From positions 124,001-188,000 of the forward strand of contig JBKBLE010000001.1 in NCBI GenBank assembly GCA_046296655.1: a stretch of 64,000 nt of DNA, written 5' to 3'. Positions 13,781 to 22,835 of this stretch are shown in pieces (position 1 is the stretch's first letter; every line of letters begins with the position of its first letter). Origin of the DNA: Cloacibacterium sp046296655 (GTDB lineage: Bacteria > Bacteroidota > Bacteroidia > Flavobacteriales > Weeksellaceae). The translations under genes were made by a program, and so were the position numbers. Below the pieces are notes generated by a model, which was given only the letters and a program-made list of their open reading frames with translations, did no database searches and was not told the origin of the DNA.

Positions 13781-15310
13781 ATGGCTAAAAAAGCAATACT
13801 TGCCATTCTTGATGGATGGGGTTTAGGAACGGATAATAAAGTGTCTGCAATTTACCAAGCAAACACACCTTTTATAGATTCTTGTTATACAAAATTTCCA
13901 CATACTACGCTAGAAGCTTCTGGACTTGCAGTAGGTTTACCAGCTGGACAAATGGGAAATTCTGAAGTAGGACACATGAATCTAGGCGCAGGAAGAGTAG
14001 TTTACCAAAATTTGGTAAAACTGAATATGGCGGTAGAAAAAAATACTCTAGGATTAGAGCCAGGAATTCAAATGGCTTTTGAATATGCTAAATTAAATCA
14101 TAAAAAAGTACATTTTATCGGTTTAGTTTCAGATGGTGGAGTTCACTCTCATATCAATCACTTGAAAGGTTTATTAACTGCGGCTCAAGAATTTGGATTG
14201 ACAGAAAATGTTTACGTACACGCATTTACAGACGGTAGAGACTGTGATCCTATGTCTGGAAAAGGTTTCATAGAAGATTTACAAAATCACATGAAAATCT
14301 CTACAGGGAAATTAGCAACCGTAGTAGGAAGGTATTTCGCAATGGATAGAGATAAGAGATGGGAGCGTGTGAAATTAGCTTATGATGCAATGGTAAATGG
14401 AGTAGGAGAAATCACCAAAAATCCTGTAGAAGCGATTGAAAAATCTTATGCAGAAGGAGTTACTGATGAGTTTTTAAAACCAATTATCGTTTCAGAAAAT
14501 AATAATCTTCCTACTGCTAAAATTGAGGAAAATGATGTGGTTTTCTGTTTCAATTTCAGAACAGACAGAGGTAGAGAAATTACAGAAGTGCTTTCTCAAC
14601 AAGACTTCCCAGATTTTGGAATGAAAAAATTGAATCTTTACTATGTTACTTTAACCAATTATGACGAAAGTTTCCAAAATGTAAAAGTTATCTTTGATGA
14701 AGAAGTTTTACAGGAAACAATGGGCGAAGTTCTAGAAAGAGCAGGTAGAACTCAAATCAGAATTGCTGAAACAGAGAAATATCCTCACGTTACGTTCTTC
14801 TTTTCTGGAGGTAGAGAAAAAGAATTTGTAGGAGAGAGAAGATTGCTTTGTCCGAGTCCAAAAGATGTTGCAACCTATGATTTAAAACCAGAGATGTCTG
14901 CTTTTGATATCAGAGATACTATTTTACCAGAATTAGAAAAAGAATCTGCAGATTTCATTTGTTTAAATTTTGCTAATGCAGATATGGTAGGTCATACTGG
15001 TGTTTTCGAAGCGGCAGTAAAAGCTTGTGAAGCGGTAGACAAATGTATAGAAGCAGTAGCAACTACAGCTTATGAACATGGTTATGCTGTTTTCATTTTG
15101 GCAGACCACGGAAATTCTGATTACATGATTAATCCTGATGGAAGTCCTAACACGCAACACACTACTAATTTAGTTCCGCTAATTGTAATGGATAAAGACC
15201 AAACTTGGAATCTGAAACCAGGTAAATTAGGAGATGTAGCGCCATCTATTTTAAAAGTAATGGGCATAGAAATTCCTGAAATTATGACAGGAGAAGTTTT
15301 AGTCTCTTAA
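13781..15310 (+). CDS. gpmI: 2,3-bisphosphoglycerate-independent phosphoglycerate mutase
   Basis: Interconverts 3- and 2-phosphoglycerate in glycolysis using two manganese ions. 509 residues, full length. It opens KKAILAILDGWGLG (first metal Asp); the phosphoserine site is GNSEVGHMNLGAGR near residue 62; FTDGRDCDP lies near 152, RYFAMDRDKRW near 188, and the late metal ligands are NFANADMVGHTG and LADHGNSDYM. Strong, short-leader promoter upstream and a terminator downstream at 15349. Confidence 0.98.
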   Translation: MAKKAILAILDGWGLGTDNKVSAIYQANTPFIDSCYTKFPHTTLEASGLAVGLPAGQMGNSEVGHMNLGAGRVVYQNLVKLNMAVEKNTLGLEPGIQMAFEYAKLNHKKVHFIGLVSDGGVHSHINHLKGLLTAAQEFGLTENVYVHAFTDGRDCDPMSGKGFIEDLQNHMKISTGKLATVVGRYFAMDRDKRWERVKLAYDAMVNGVGEITKNPVEAIEKSYAEGVTDEFLKPIIVSENNNLPTAKIEENDVVFCFNFRTDRGREITEVLSQQDFPDFGMKKLNLYYVTLTNYDESFQNVKVIFDEEVLQETMGEVLERAGRTQIRIAETEKYPHVTFFFSGGREKEFVGERRLLCPSPKDVATYDLKPEMSAFDIRDTILPELEKESADFICLNFANADMVGHTGVFEAAVKACEAVDKCIEAVATTAYEHGYAVFILADHGNSDYMINPDGSPNTQHTTNLVPLIVMDKDQTWNLKPGKLGDVAPSILKVMGIEIPEIMTGEVLVS

Positions 15311-15348
15311 ATTAAACAGACTTCTACAAAAAGAAAATAATATTTCTA

Positions 15349-15376
15349 AAAGGCTTATTTTATTAGCCTTTTTTTA
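15349..15376 (+). terminator. intrinsic terminator of gpmI
   Basis: AAGGCT-(9)-AGCCTT followed by a T run. Confidence 0.7.
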
Positions 15377-15381
15377 TTTCT

Positions 15382-15389
15382 TATATTTG
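15382..15389 (+). promoter_or_regulatory. promoter -7 element of the HAD gene
   Basis: TATATTTG right after the gpmI terminator and 20 bases before the next ATG. Confidence 0.6.
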
Positions 15390-15408
15390 CAAAAACTAAA
15401 TCAATAGA

Positions 15409-15840
15409 ATGTTAAGTAATAAAAAACTCGCTATAGACTTTGATGGAACCATTGTAGAAGATGCTTATCCATCCATTGGAAAACCAAAAATTTTCGCTTT
15501 CGAAACCCTAAAAAAATTACAATCCGAAGGATATCGATTAATTCTTTGGACTTATAGACATGGCAAGTCTTTGGAAGAAGCGGTAGAATTTTGTAGAAAA
15601 AATGGAGTAGAATTCTACGCTGTAAACTCTAGTTTCGAAGGTGAAATCTTTGATGATGAAACTCAATCCAGAAAAATAGATGCAGATTTATTTATAGATG
15701 ATAGAAACTTAGGCGGTTTTCCAGGTTGGGGAGAAATCTATAAAATCATCACCGAAAGAATAGAATTCAGAGTAGAAGGAGGCGAGGTTTTAGCTTATTC
15801 TAAAATGAAAAAAGAAAAGAAAAGAGGTTTATTTTGGTAG
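15409..15840 (+). CDS. HAD-superfamily phosphatase (BT0820-like)
   Basis: 143 residues. HAD motif I is AIDFDGTIVEDAYP (nucleophile Asp near 9), motif II is ILWTYRHG, and motif III/IV is ADLFIDDRNLGG. It has no cap domain, so it is a minimal C0-type HAD resembling the Bacteroides BT0820 family. Substrate unknown. Followed 68 bases later by map on the same strand. Confidence 0.8.
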   Translation: MLSNKKLAIDFDGTIVEDAYPSIGKPKIFAFETLKKLQSEGYRLILWTYRHGKSLEEAVEFCRKNGVEFYAVNSSFEGEIFDDETQSRKIDADLFIDDRNLGGFPGWGEIYKIITERIEFRVEGGEVLAYSKMKKEKKRGLFW

Positions 15841-15908
15841 TTTAAACTATAAAAGTATAGTGTGTTTTAATACATTGTACGTTTTAATTTAATATAATTT
15901 ATAATATT

Positions 15909-16718
15909 TTGATAATTTTAAAAACACTCGACGAACTCCGATTAATGCGAGAAAGTGCTCAGCTCGTTTCTAAAACTTTAGGAATGATTGCAGCAGAAAT
16001 TAAACCAGGAGTTACCACATTACATTTAGATAAATTAGCTCATGATTTTATTAAAGATCATGGTGGCGAACCTGCGTTTTTAGGAATGTATGGTTTCCCA
16101 AATTCCCTGTGTATTTCTCCCAATGAAGAGGTAGTTCACGGGATTCCAAAAGATATTCCGCTAGAAGAAGGAGACATTCTTTCTGTGGATTGTGGTGTTT
16201 ACATGAACGGTTTTTATGGCGATCATGCTTATTCTTTCGAAGTGGGAGAAGTCGCACCAGAAACCAAAAAATTACTTCAAGTAACCAAAGAATCACTTTA
16301 CAAAGGAATAGAACAATGCGTTCGCGGAAAAAGAATAGGAGACATTTCAAACGCTATTCAAACGCACTGCGAAAAACATGGTTATGGAGTGGTAAGAGAA
16401 TTGGTAGGTCACGGTTTGGGAAGAACCATGCACGAAGATCCTCAAGTTCCTAATTATGGAAGAAAAGGCAGCGGAAAAGTCATAAAAGACGGCTTAGTTG
16501 TCGCCATAGAACCTATGGTTAATTTGGGAACACATCAGGTAAAATTCCACAAAGATGGATGGACGGTGACTTCTTTAGACAAGACACCTTCTGCACATTT
16601 TGAACATGATGTTGCAGTGATTAATGGAAAGCCAGTTTTACTTTCTACCTTCAAATATATTTACGAAGCATTAGGAATTAAGAGTGATGAAGAAGAACCA
16701 TTTACAATGGATTTTTAG
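15909..16718 (+). CDS. map: Methionine aminopeptidase, type I
   Basis: Removes the initiator methionine from nascent proteins. 269 residues. Metal ligands are seen in SVDCGVYMNGFYGDHAYSF (two Asp), VGHGLGRTMHEDPQVPN (His), VAIEPMVN (Glu) and the final Glu in FEHDVAVI. The start is TTG at 15909: it gives MIILKTLDELRLMRESAQLV, the usual family opening, whereas the next ATG (residue 13) would remove conserved N-terminal residues. A weak start codon on an essential gene is notable. Confidence 0.93.
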   Translation: MIILKTLDELRLMRESAQLVSKTLGMIAAEIKPGVTTLHLDKLAHDFIKDHGGEPAFLGMYGFPNSLCISPNEEVVHGIPKDIPLEEGDILSVDCGVYMNGFYGDHAYSFEVGEVAPETKKLLQVTKESLYKGIEQCVRGKRIGDISNAIQTHCEKHGYGVVRELVGHGLGRTMHEDPQVPNYGRKGSGKVIKDGLVVAIEPMVNLGTHQVKFHKDGWTVTSLDKTPSAHFEHDVAVINGKPVLLSTFKYIYEALGIKSDEEEPFTMDF

Positions 16719-16742
16719 AAATACTTCATTCATAATCAATAT

Positions 16743-16769
16743 AAAAGCAGACTTTTGTCTGCTTTTTTT
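16743..16769 (+). terminator. intrinsic terminator of map
   Basis: AAAAGCAGAC-TTTT-GTCTGCTTTT with a T run. Confidence 0.85.
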
Positions 16770-16854
16770 ATTTTCTAAAAATGAAAGTTGAACTAAGAAA
16801 ATAATTTTATTCTTTTATAGGGATATTTTTTTTTAAATTTGAATTGGAAATTAT

Positions 16855-17619
16855 ATGAAGAAAATCGCCTCATTTTTACTGAATAAAATTCCAAGACCTA
16901 TGCTTATCAACCTAAGCATTTTTCTTCGCCCTTTAATCTATCTTTTTTTCAAAGGAAATAAATTCACCGACCCAATTGACGGGAAATCCTACCGTAAATT
17001 TTTACCTTATGGTTACGGAAAACAGCGTGAAAATGCACTTTCTCCCGGAACTTTGAGTTTAGAACGCCATCGTCAAATGTGGCTTTACCTGCAAAACGAA
17101 ACCGATTTTTTTACTCAAAATTATAAAGTGCTTCACATTGCTCCAGAGCAAGAATTCTTGAGAAAATTCAAGAAAATGAAGAATTTAGAATACACTTCTG
17201 CAGATTTGTTTTCGCCGATTGTAGATGTAAAAGCAGACATTCTAGATTTGCCTTTTGAAGATGAAAGTTTTGATGTCATTTTCTGTAATCACGTTCTAGA
17301 ACATATTATAGACGACAAAAAAGCGATGAGCGAACTGTACAGAGTGATGAAAAAAGGAGGGTGGGGAATTCTGCAAGTTCCCATGAAAAATTCTTTAGAA
17401 AAAACCTACGAAGATTTTACCATAACAGACCCAAAAGAACGCCAAAAACACTTCGGGCAATATGATCATGTTCGTTGGTACGGAATGGATTATTTCGAAA
17501 GGTTAAAATCTGTAGGATTTTCAGTAGATATTAATTTCTATTCTCAAAAATTTTCTGAACAAGAACAAAAAAGATTCGGATTAAACGTAACCGAAATTTT
17601 ACCTGTGGTAAGAAAGTAA
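16855..17619 (+). CDS. Class I SAM-dependent methyltransferase
   Basis: 254 residues. A methyltransferase-11-like core lies around residues 90-180: VLHIAPEQEFLRKF takes the place of motif I, DILDLPFEDESFDVIFCNHV is motif IV, and LEHIIDDKKAMSELYRVMKK with GGWGILQVP forms the next helix and strand. The first ~35 residues are basic and hydrophobic (LLNKIPRPMLINLSIFLRPLIYLFF), suggesting membrane contact. Substrate unknown. Confidence 0.75.
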   Translation: MKKIASFLLNKIPRPMLINLSIFLRPLIYLFFKGNKFTDPIDGKSYRKFLPYGYGKQRENALSPGTLSLERHRQMWLYLQNETDFFTQNYKVLHIAPEQEFLRKFKKMKNLEYTSADLFSPIVDVKADILDLPFEDESFDVIFCNHVLEHIIDDKKAMSELYRVMKKGGWGILQVPMKNSLEKTYEDFTITDPKERQKHFGQYDHVRWYGMDYFERLKSVGFSVDINFYSQKFSEQEQKRFGLNVTEILPVVRK

Positions 17620-17664
17620 TTTTAAATTCTTATAAATTGTAAATTTTCGAAATTTTTAAATAAA

Positions 17665-17760
17665 TTCTCGTTCCGTAGGAACGATAGGTGTGTAGAAATT
17701 AATAATAACAGAAAAAAGCGTTCCGTAGGAACGCAATGTTTCAAAAATTCCTCGGGAATG
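17665..17760. repeat. Paired CGTTCCGTAGGAACG palindromes
   Basis: CGTTCCGTAGGAACG occurs at 17669-17683 and again, extended to GCGTTCCGTAGGAACGC, at 17718-17734; the second is followed by TTCCTCGGGAATGAC. The gap between the methyltransferase and era holds nothing else but the era promoter. Confidence 0.65.
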
Positions 17761-17801
17761 ACAATTTTTTCGTTTTAATTATTTCTCAATTCTATTTTCC
17801 T

Positions 17802-17809
17802 TACCTTTG
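17802..17809 (+). promoter_or_regulatory. promoter -7 element of era
   Basis: TACCTTTG followed by C, 48 bases before the era ATG. Confidence 0.5.
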
Positions 17810-17857
17810 CAAAAAGAAATTTTAAATCTTTTAATCCTTTAATTTTAAGTAAAACGA

Positions 17858-18733
17858 ATGCACAAGGCAGGATTTGTAAACATAGTCGGGAAACCAAACG
17901 CAGGAAAATCTACCTTGCTCAATCAATTGATGGGCGAGAAATTAGCGATTGTGACCCAAAAACCACAAACAACAAGACACCGTATTTTCGGAATTTATAA
18001 TGAAGAAGACCTACAAATCGTATTTTCTGATACTCCAGGAGTTCTAGAACCTAAATACGAATTGCAGGAAAAAATGATGGATTTTGTAAAAGATTCTTTA
18101 CAAGATGCAGACGTTTTCTTGTTCATTGTAGATGTTACGGATAAAGAAGAACCGAATGAATTTTTGGTAGATAAACTGAACAAAATCCCAGTTCCAGTCC
18201 TTATTTTACTCAATAAAATAGACATTTCTAATCAAGAAGCGATGCTCGAAAAAGTGGAGTATTGGCATAATAAAATTGAAAAAGCAGAAATTTTACCGAT
18301 TTCGGCTTTAGAAGGTTTGAATACCGATTTAATTTTGCCGAAATTAAAAGCTTTATTGCCAGAAAATCCACCTTATTATGACAAAGACCAATACACAGAT
18401 AAATCTGAACGTTTCTTCGTAAACGAAAACATCAGAGAGAAAATCTTGTTGAATTACGATAAAGAAATTCCATATTCTGTAGAAGTGGTAACAGAAATGT
18501 TCAAAGAAAAAGAAGGAATTATCTTTATAGACTCTATTATTTACGTAGAAAGAGACACCCAAAAAGGAATTCTCATCGGTCACAAAGGTGAAGCCATCAA
18601 AAAAGTGGGAACCGAAGCCAGAATAGATTTGGAGAAATTTTTTAACAAGAAAATCCACCTTAATCTTTTTGTAAAAGTCAAAAAAAACTGGCGTAAAAAC
18701 GAAAGAGACCTTAAGAATTTCGGCTACAGATAA
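17858..18733 (+). CDS. era: GTPase Era
   Basis: GTPase that binds 16S rRNA and assists 30S ribosome assembly. 291 residues. G motifs: GKPNAGKSTLLNQL (G1), TTRHR (G2), SDTPGV (G3), LLNKID (G4) and ISALEG (G5). The C-terminal KH domain includes the GHKGEAIKKVGTEAR loop near residue 248. The first ten residues (MHKAGFVNIV) match the usual opening. Own promoter and terminator. Confidence 0.97.
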   Translation: MHKAGFVNIVGKPNAGKSTLLNQLMGEKLAIVTQKPQTTRHRIFGIYNEEDLQIVFSDTPGVLEPKYELQEKMMDFVKDSLQDADVFLFIVDVTDKEEPNEFLVDKLNKIPVPVLILLNKIDISNQEAMLEKVEYWHNKIEKAEILPISALEGLNTDLILPKLKALLPENPPYYDKDQYTDKSERFFVNENIREKILLNYDKEIPYSVEVVTEMFKEKEGIIFIDSIIYVERDTQKGILIGHKGEAIKKVGTEARIDLEKFFNKKIHLNLFVKVKKNWRKNERDLKNFGYR

Positions 18734-18736
18734 AAT

Positions 18737-18768
18737 AAAAACTCAATCATTTTGGTTGAGTTTTTTTT
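18737..18768 (+). terminator. intrinsic terminator of era
   Basis: ACTCAA-(8)-TTGAGT with eight T. Confidence 0.8.
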
Positions 18769-18833
18769 ATGATAAAAAGACACATCATCTCAAATTTATT
18801 TTTTATTTTTGAGAGTCTAAAAATAAAGAGTAA

Positions 18834-19244
18834 TTGAAGAATCTTAATACAACGGGTTATAACAAAACCTTGTTAGATTGGGCGTTATTAGCCATTAGAA
18901 TTTTTGTAGGATTAGGAATGCTCACTCATGGATTTCCGAAACTCATGCAACTTCTCGGAGGAAGTCATGATTTCATTAATTTCTTCGGAATCGGCAGCAA
19001 AACATCCCTCGTTTTAGCAGTTCTTGCAGAAGTTCTTTGTTCACTTTTCTTAATTTTAGGACTTTTCACCAGATTTGTTTCTATTCCGCTCATTATCACG
19101 ATGTTAGTAGCTGTTTTCATCGTTCATAGAAACGATCCTTTTGCCAAACAAGAAATGGCATTACTCTATATATTCCACTACATTTTAATATTTGTAGCAG
19201 GTCCCGGAAGTATTTCCATCGACAGAATGATCAATCGAAAATAA
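18834..19244 (+). CDS. DoxX-family membrane protein
   Basis: 136 residues with four hydrophobic helices (about 14-33, 55-78, 84-98, 108-125). The DoxX-type first helix LLAIRIFVGLGMLTHGFPKL and LAEVLCSLFLILGLFTR are recognisable. The start is TTG at 18834; the next in-frame ATG would cut into the first helix. Physiological role unknown; DoxX proteins are linked to thiol and redox stress in other bacteria. Confidence 0.8.
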   Translation: MKNLNTTGYNKTLLDWALLAIRIFVGLGMLTHGFPKLMQLLGGSHDFINFFGIGSKTSLVLAVLAEVLCSLFLILGLFTRFVSIPLIITMLVAVFIVHRNDPFAKQEMALLYIFHYILIFVAGPGSISIDRMINRK

Positions 19245-19250
19245 ATTCAA

Positions 19251-19272
19251 AGGCGCTTCTAGCGTCTTTTTT
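19251..19272 (+). terminator. probable terminator of the DoxX gene
   Basis: AGGCGCT-TCT-AGCGTCT followed by T; one G:U pair. Confidence 0.6.
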
Positions 19273-19273
19273 G

Positions 19274-19322
19274 TTCCCCTCTTTTAGAGGGGTGGCATTC
19301 AGATTTTCTGAATGACGGGGTG
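19274..19322 (+). repeat. CACCCC module with variable inner palindrome, copy 2
   Basis: Inverted relative to the copy at 10161: CCCCTC-TTTT-GAGGGGTGGCA, then an inner stem TTCAGA-TTT-TCTGAA, then TGACGGGGTG. The flanks match copy 1 exactly across more than thirty bases in total, while the inner stem is unrelated in sequence. Confidence 0.75.
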
Positions 19323-19327
19323 TTTTT

Positions 19328-19419
19328 TGGCGCTTTAACACGCTGTCCGCTATATCTTTTTCTTTCCAAAGCATTTTCCAAATCTAAAGAAAAAGGATGC
19401 CGCTTCCATCGTTAGCGCA
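19328..19419 (+). repeat. REP-like long hairpin element, copy 3
   Basis: TGGCGCTTTAACACGCTGTC-CGCTATATC, inner stem CTTTTTCTTT (19356-19365) / AAAGAAAAAG (19386-19395), then GATGCCGCTTCCATCGTTAG-CGCA. It is joined directly to the CACCCC module, the same order as at 10.0 kb when read on the opposite strand. Most of the 285-base gap before the S9 gene is this composite. Confidence 0.8.
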
Positions 19420-19529
19420 AATGTAGAAATCTTCAGAAATTTCAGGAAAAATTGTAACTTTCCCCTCAATAAAGTCGCTAATCATTAAGATTTAGAATCT
19501 AAAATTTATAATTTATAATTCGAAAAAAT

Positions 19530-21932
19530 ATGAGATCTATCAAAATTTCTGTATTATTTATCTCTTTATCCATTTGTGGATTTTCGCAAGAAAATTTAAC
19601 CTACCAAAAACCTTCCGCCGAAATTCTTCAACTCGCTGATTTCCAAAGAGCACCTTCTGTTTCTATGAACAGCAAAAAAGACTGGATGGTTTTTTCTTAC
19701 AGACCTACTTATAAAACGTTAGACGACCTTAATCAAGAAGAAATGAAATTGGCAGGTTTACGTGTGAATCCCGTAACCAATATTTCGAGTTCTGTTACGT
19801 ACATCAATAATTTAAAAGTTAGAAAATTCAACGAAAAACAAGAAACACAAGTAATTGGATTGCCTCAAAATCCTAAAATCACTAATCTTTCTTGGTCTCC
19901 AGACGAAAAAAAACTAGCATTTACCAATACTACAGAAAAAGGAGTAGAACTTTGGATTTTAGATTTAGAAGCCAGAACAGCAAAAAAAATCTCAAACGAT
20001 AATCTTAATGCCAATTTAGGTTCTCCGTTTGTTTGGTTGAAAAATTCTCAGGAATTAATCATAAAAAAACTTCCTGCAAATAGACCAGCCCTTTTAAATG
20101 AAAAGAAAAATCTTCCAACTGGACCAATTGTTTCTAATGCAGACGGGAAAGTTTCACAAAACAGAACGTATCAAGATTTGTTGAAAAATCCTATGGATGA
20201 AGCCAATTTTGAGACTTTAACCAGAGCAGAATTGGTAAAAATGAATCTTGATGGAGCAGAAACTCCTTACAAATCTGCTGATATTTATGCAGGAATTCAA
20301 CTTTCACCAGACGGAAATTATGTGATGATTTCTACCATCAAAAAACCATTTTCTTATATCGTTCCGCTTTCTAGATTCCCGATGACTACTCAAGTTTTTG
20401 ATTTACAAGGAAATTTAGTAAAAACCGTAAATGATGTTCCATTGAATGAAAATATGCCAAAAGGTTTTTCATCAGTTAGAACAGGAAAAAGAAATATGGC
20501 TTGGAGAGCAGACAAACCTGCAAGTTTATACTTTGTAGAAGCTTTAGATGGTGGTGACCAAAGCAAAAAAGCAGAATTCAGAGACGAAATTTTTACTTGG
20601 GATGCACCTTTTTCGGCTGAACCAAAATCCTTGATGAAAACCAAACAAAGATTTGCAGGAATTCAATTCGGGAATGAAGAAAACGCTGTAGTAATGGATT
20701 CTTGGTATGATACGCGTTCACAAAAAACGTATTTCTTGAATCCAAAAACAGGAGAATCTAAAGAAATTGCCGAAAGAAATTATCAAGATGTTTATGCAGA
20801 TCCAGGAAATTTCCAAACCGATAAAAATGAATTCGGACAATATGTAATTTCCATCAAAAACGGAAAAGCACACTTAATTGGTGATGGTTTTACCAAGGAT
20901 GGTCAGTTTCCTTTTATTGATGAGTTTGATTTTAAAACTTTTCAAACCAAGAGATTATACACTTCTAAAACACCAAATGTAAAAGAAGATATTATTGACA
21001 TTATTGATGCCAATAAAGGAACGGTTTTAGTGACGCAACAGTCTAAAAATCAGTATCCTAATTATTTTGTGAGAAATATTAAAAACAACAAAGCAGAAGC
21101 GGTAACTCAGTTTGCCAATCCTTTTGCGAGTATTTCTAATATTCATAAAGAAGTCATCAAATATAAGAGAAATGATGGAGTAGAACTGAAAGGAACACTT
21201 TATCTACCAGCAAATTATGATTTCAAAAAGAAACCAAAATTACCACTTTTAGTTTGGGCATATCCTGAAGAATTTAAAGATAAAGCAACTGCTGGACAAA
21301 ACACTGCCAATCCAAATGAATTTACTTTCCCAAGTTATGGTTCGTTTATTTATTGGGTGACTAAAGGTTATGCGGTTTTAGATGATGCAAGTTTCCCAAT
21401 TATTGGGGAAGGAACTACAGAACCGAATGATACTTTTATTCCGCAATTGGTTGCGAATGGAAAAGCAGCAATTGATGCTGTCGATCAATTAGGCTATATC
21501 GATAGAAATAGAGTAGCAGTGGGTGGCCATTCTTATGGAGCGTTTATGACGGCTAATTTATTGACGCATTCTAATGATTTTGCGTGTGGAATTGCCAGAA
21601 GTGGCGCTTACAACAGAACATTAACACCATTTGGCTTCCAAAGTGAACAGCGTAATTATTGGGATGCTCCAGAAATCTACAACGGAATGTCACCATTTAT
21701 GAACGCCAATAAAATGAAAAAACCAATGCTTTTAGTTCATGGTGAAGCAGATAACAATCCTGGTACATTTACATTGCAAACAGAGCGTTATTTCCAAGCG
21801 TTGAAAAACTTGGGAGCACCTGTAAGAATGGTGATTTTACCGAAAGAATCTCACGGTTATGTTGCTAAAGAAAACATTTTACATTTGCTTTGGGAACAAG
21901 ACCAATTCTTAGAAAAATGTTTGAAAAAATAA
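19530..21932 (+). CDS. Exported S9-family prolyl oligopeptidase-like serine peptidase
   Basis: 800 residues with signal peptide (MRSIKISVLFISLSICGFSQ). N-terminal beta-propeller (WD40-like WSPDEKKLAF and similar blades) and C-terminal alpha/beta-hydrolase. The catalytic triad is visible: Ser in GGHSYGAFMTANLL near 668, Asp in LVHGEADNNPGTF near 740, and His in PKESHGYVAKEN near 774. Likely a periplasmic dipeptidyl- or oligopeptidase (family knowledge). A good terminator follows. Confidence 0.92.
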   Translation: MRSIKISVLFISLSICGFSQENLTYQKPSAEILQLADFQRAPSVSMNSKKDWMVFSYRPTYKTLDDLNQEEMKLAGLRVNPVTNISSSVTYINNLKVRKFNEKQETQVIGLPQNPKITNLSWSPDEKKLAFTNTTEKGVELWILDLEARTAKKISNDNLNANLGSPFVWLKNSQELIIKKLPANRPALLNEKKNLPTGPIVSNADGKVSQNRTYQDLLKNPMDEANFETLTRAELVKMNLDGAETPYKSADIYAGIQLSPDGNYVMISTIKKPFSYIVPLSRFPMTTQVFDLQGNLVKTVNDVPLNENMPKGFSSVRTGKRNMAWRADKPASLYFVEALDGGDQSKKAEFRDEIFTWDAPFSAEPKSLMKTKQRFAGIQFGNEENAVVMDSWYDTRSQKTYFLNPKTGESKEIAERNYQDVYADPGNFQTDKNEFGQYVISIKNGKAHLIGDGFTKDGQFPFIDEFDFKTFQTKRLYTSKTPNVKEDIIDIIDANKGTVLVTQQSKNQYPNYFVRNIKNNKAEAVTQFANPFASISNIHKEVIKYKRNDGVELKGTLYLPANYDFKKKPKLPLLVWAYPEEFKDKATAGQNTANPNEFTFPSYGSFIYWVTKGYAVLDDASFPIIGEGTTEPNDTFIPQLVANGKAAIDAVDQLGYIDRNRVAVGGHSYGAFMTANLLTHSNDFACGIARSGAYNRTLTPFGFQSEQRNYWDAPEIYNGMSPFMNANKMKKPMLLVHGEADNNPGTFTLQTERYFQALKNLGAPVRMVILPKESHGYVAKENILHLLWEQDQFLEKCLKK

Positions 21933-21938
21933 ATTTTA

Positions 21939-21965
21939 AAAGACGCTGAAAAGCGTCTTTTTATT
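21939..21965 (+). terminator. intrinsic terminator of the S9 gene
   Basis: AAAGACGCT-GAA-AAGCGTCTTTTTA. Confidence 0.8.
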
Positions 21966-22018
21966 TTTGAAATAATCTTGAATTTGATAAAATTGTGTAA
22001 TTTTAGAAAAAGTCTAGA

Positions 22019-22044
22019 ATCTCACATCTGAAATCTCACATCTA
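22019..22044. repeat. Short direct repeat upstream of alkB
   Basis: ATCTCACATCT occurs twice, separated by GAA. No other signal in this spacer. Confidence 0.5.
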
Positions 22045-22048
22045 ACAA

Positions 22049-22654
22049 ATGAATAATCTTTTACCAAAAGACGGCACTGTACATTATTATGGAAAAATCT
22101 TTACAGAAGAACAAAGTGAAATATATTATGTTAAATTGCTCAATGAAATCAATTGGCAACATGATATAGTTAAAATTTTTGGAAAAGAAATTATCACCAA
22201 AAGAAAAGTTGCTTTTTTAGGAGATGAAGGAATTTCTTATAAATATTCGGGAAAAACTAAAATCGCTGAGAAATTTTTAAATTCGACGAATGTCAATTGG
22301 CCAAAATTTATTTTAGAAATAAAATCTACGGTGGAACAAATCTCAGGCGAAAAATTTAATGCGTGTTTATTGAACTATTATCACAATGGTTCAGAAGCGA
22401 TGAGTTGGCATTCTGATAATGAAAAAGAAATTCTCAATCATTCTGCAATTGCGTCTGTAAGTTTCGGAGCGGAAAGAAAATTTGGTTTCAAACATAATTT
22501 TAGCAAAGAAAAAATTTCTCTAATGCTTGAGAATGGTTCATTACTCATCATGAAAGATGAAACTCAAATCTATTGGAAACACAAGCTTTATACGAATGCT
22601 AATATCACCGAGCCAAGAATTAATTTAACATTCAGAACAATTGTAAACGTCTAA
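22049..22654 (+). CDS. alkB: AlkB-like 2-oxoglutarate/Fe(II) dioxygenase
   Basis: Oxidatively removes alkyl groups from nucleic-acid bases. 201 residues, short AlkB form like human ALKBH2/3. Iron ligands: MSWHSDNEKE (His-x-Asp, near 116) and the later WKHKLYTN histidine near 172; the 2-oxoglutarate arginine is in EPRINLTFR near 190. NYYHNGSEAMSWHSD is the family signature. Substrate range cannot be judged. Confidence 0.88.
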   Translation: MNNLLPKDGTVHYYGKIFTEEQSEIYYVKLLNEINWQHDIVKIFGKEIITKRKVAFLGDEGISYKYSGKTKIAEKFLNSTNVNWPKFILEIKSTVEQISGEKFNACLLNYYHNGSEAMSWHSDNEKEILNHSAIASVSFGAERKFGFKHNFSKEKISLMLENGSLLIMKDETQIYWKHKLYTNANITEPRINLTFRTIVNV

Positions 22655-22835
22655 GCATAATATTCTAATTAATTCCTATAATTTATATTATGTTAAATTG
22701 TATTTTTTACGACTTCAATATCATTATAGTTTTCTAATCTTTTCATTCCTTTTAATCCACTGAATGTTTATAATCATTGATGAGAATTTTATAAAGTTAT
22801 AAATCGTTTATCGCCATACTTTTACAAGAAAAATT

